Below are positions 62,996 to 64,000 of a stretch of 64,000 bases of DNA, one piece after another; positions within the stretch are counted from its first letter, which is position 1, and the number at the start of each line of letters is the position of its first letter. The position numbers and the translations under genes are program-made. Under the pieces are notes generated by a model. The model saw nothing but the letters and a program-made list of their open reading frames with translations, was not told the origin of the DNA and ran no database searches. The stretch comes from Bog-159 sp963738375. Lineage in GTDB: Bacteria; Acidobacteriota; Terriglobia; Bryobacterales; Bryobacteraceae. The stretch is taken from assembly GCA_963738375.1 (NCBI GenBank), contig CAVTWL010000006.1, positions 868,001 through 932,000 of the forward strand, read 5' to 3'.

Positions 62996-64000
62996 ATGCC
63001 GGAAGCCCCCACCTTTCTAGACTCCACCGAATTGGTCATCAACATGGGCCCGCAGCACCCCTCCACCCACGGTGTGCTCCGCGTAATCCTGAAACTCGAT
63101 GGCGAAAAGGTAAACTGGCACCGAGTGCGTCATCGGCTACCTCCACCGCGGCGTCGAAAAGATCGGCGAAAACCGCACCTATCAGCAGTTCGCCCCCTAT
63201 GTCGACCGCATGGATTACGTCGCCGCCGTTTCCAACGGCTTGGGCTACTGCCTCGCGGTCGAAAAGCTTCTCAACGTCGAAGCGCCCCCCCGCGCTCAGG
63301 CAGTCCGCGTCATCCTCACCGAACTGAACCGCATCGCCAGCCACCTCCTTTGGCTCGGCACCCACGCCCTCGATATCGGCGCCATCACGCCCGTCTTCTA
63401 CTGCCTGCGCGAGCGCGAGGAGGTCCTCAAGATCTTCGAGAAATATTGCGGCGCGCGCCTCACCACCCATGCCTTCCGCATCGGCGGTTTGCAGTACGAG
63501 ACCTACGAAGGGTTTGAACAGGAGGTCAAGGCGTTTTGCGACATGGTTCATCCCCAAGGTCGACGAGTACGAAGAACTGCTCACCAACAACCGCATCTGG
63601 GTGGGGCGACTGAAGGGCGTCGGCATCCTTTCCGCCGACGAGTGCAAGGAATACGGCGTCACCGGCCCGGTCCTGCGCGCGGCCGGCGTCGACCTGGGAT
63701 CTGCGCAAGGCTCAACCTTATAGCGGCTACGAGAAGTACGATTTCGATATCCCCACCGCCGAAAACGGCGATACCTACGACCGGTATACTGTCCGCATGG
63801 AAGAGATGCGCCAATCCACGCGCATCCTGCGCCAGGCCATCGATCGCATTCCCGCCGGTCCCATCATGGGCAAAGTCCCCAAAGTCATTAAGCCCCCCGT
63901 GGGCGAGGCGTATGTCGCCATTGAAGCGCCGAAAGGCGAATTAGGCTACTTTATTGTCAGCGACAATTCCACCCAGCCCTATCGCATGCGAGTCCGGCCC
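62996..64000 (+). CDS. nuoD: NuoD, NADH-quinone oxidoreductase subunit D (partial, frameshifted)
   Basis: Complex I 49 kDa subunit that forms part of the quinone site. N-terminus LVINMGPQHPSTHGVLRVIL; then, in alternating frames, IGENRTYQQFAPYVDRMDYV, NRIASHLLWLGTHALDIGAI, FIPKVDEYEELLTNNRIWV, and a C-terminal part to the window edge. Single extra bases are inferred near 63120, 63545 and 63697; the last restores VDWDLRKAQPYSGYEKYDFD. The end lies beyond 64000. Confidence 0.93.

Noticed and set aside
1..64000. CRISPR array, prophage or rRNA genes
   Set aside because: No regularly spaced direct repeats, phage structural genes or rRNA sequences were seen; the only long repeats are the island borders and the IS66 copies.

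Overview
The window is high-GC bacterial DNA, most likely from the Acidobacteriota and close to the Bryobacterales/Solibacter lineage. This is a judgement from gene content: a complete-looking diderm flagellar set with L- and P-rings, GloVer-repeat secreted proteins, paired DUF3857 proteins, an alginate-export-type porin, RraA-like and secreted Gfo/Idh proteins. No rRNA gene is present to settle it.

Region 1 (1-24.6 kb) is one large flagellar/motility locus. On the minus strand fliK-flgD-flgE-fliN-fliO-fliP-fliQ-fliR-flhB runs off the left edge, so export gate, hook and switch genes are packed with 4-11 bp overlaps. On the plus strand there follow flgF-flgG-flgA-flgH-flgI-flgJ (rod, rings), then fliS and flaG on the minus strand, fliM-flbD-motA-motB, a divergent cheX/cheY pair, and flgB-flgC-fliE-fliF-fliG-fliH-fliI-fliJ behind a good sigma-54-type promoter. 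Convergent to that lies fliW-csrA-lytic transglycosylase-two unknown small genes. Flagellin, FliD, FlgK/L and FlhA are not in the window.

Region 2 (24.8-39.1 kb) is housekeeping: recG-rsmD-adk, a secreted Gfo/Idh oxidoreductase, fabI, an EgtD-like methyltransferase, tRNA-Arg(TCG), an orphan DUF104 antitoxin, transaldolase-pgi, two small-domain proteins, and two overlapping DUF3857/transglutaminase-like secreted proteins, one of which has lost its catalytic Cys.

Region 3 (39.1-54.7 kb) is envelope transport: an IS1595 remnant, a porin with a structured leader, a MFP-RND-TolC efflux system, an RraA-like gene, and a porin-pstS-pstC-pstA-pstB-phoU phosphate-uptake operon.

Region 4 (54.7-61.5 kb) is an island of visibly lower GC between two ~204 bp direct repeats that carry the 3' end of a small HMA-like gene. 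It holds a full IS66 element, an inverted fragment of a second IS66 copy, and a two-gene operon for a seven-repeat GloVer protein and a Cys-rich secreted protein that looks like a clan GH-A glycoside hydrolase. After a 700 bp gene-free stretch, nuoC and nuoD begin at the right edge.

A major caution: at least 35 conserved genes' reading-frame breaks are present (flhB, fliR, fliI, fliW, recG, rsmD, gfo, fabI, RND, porin, pst, IS66 tnpC, nuoD and others), mostly net +1 insertions. They are best read as sequencing/assembly errors. For these genes I give the span of the reconstructed gene. Two apparent gene fusions (FliW-CsrA, Gfo-FabI) disappear when one inserted base is removed.
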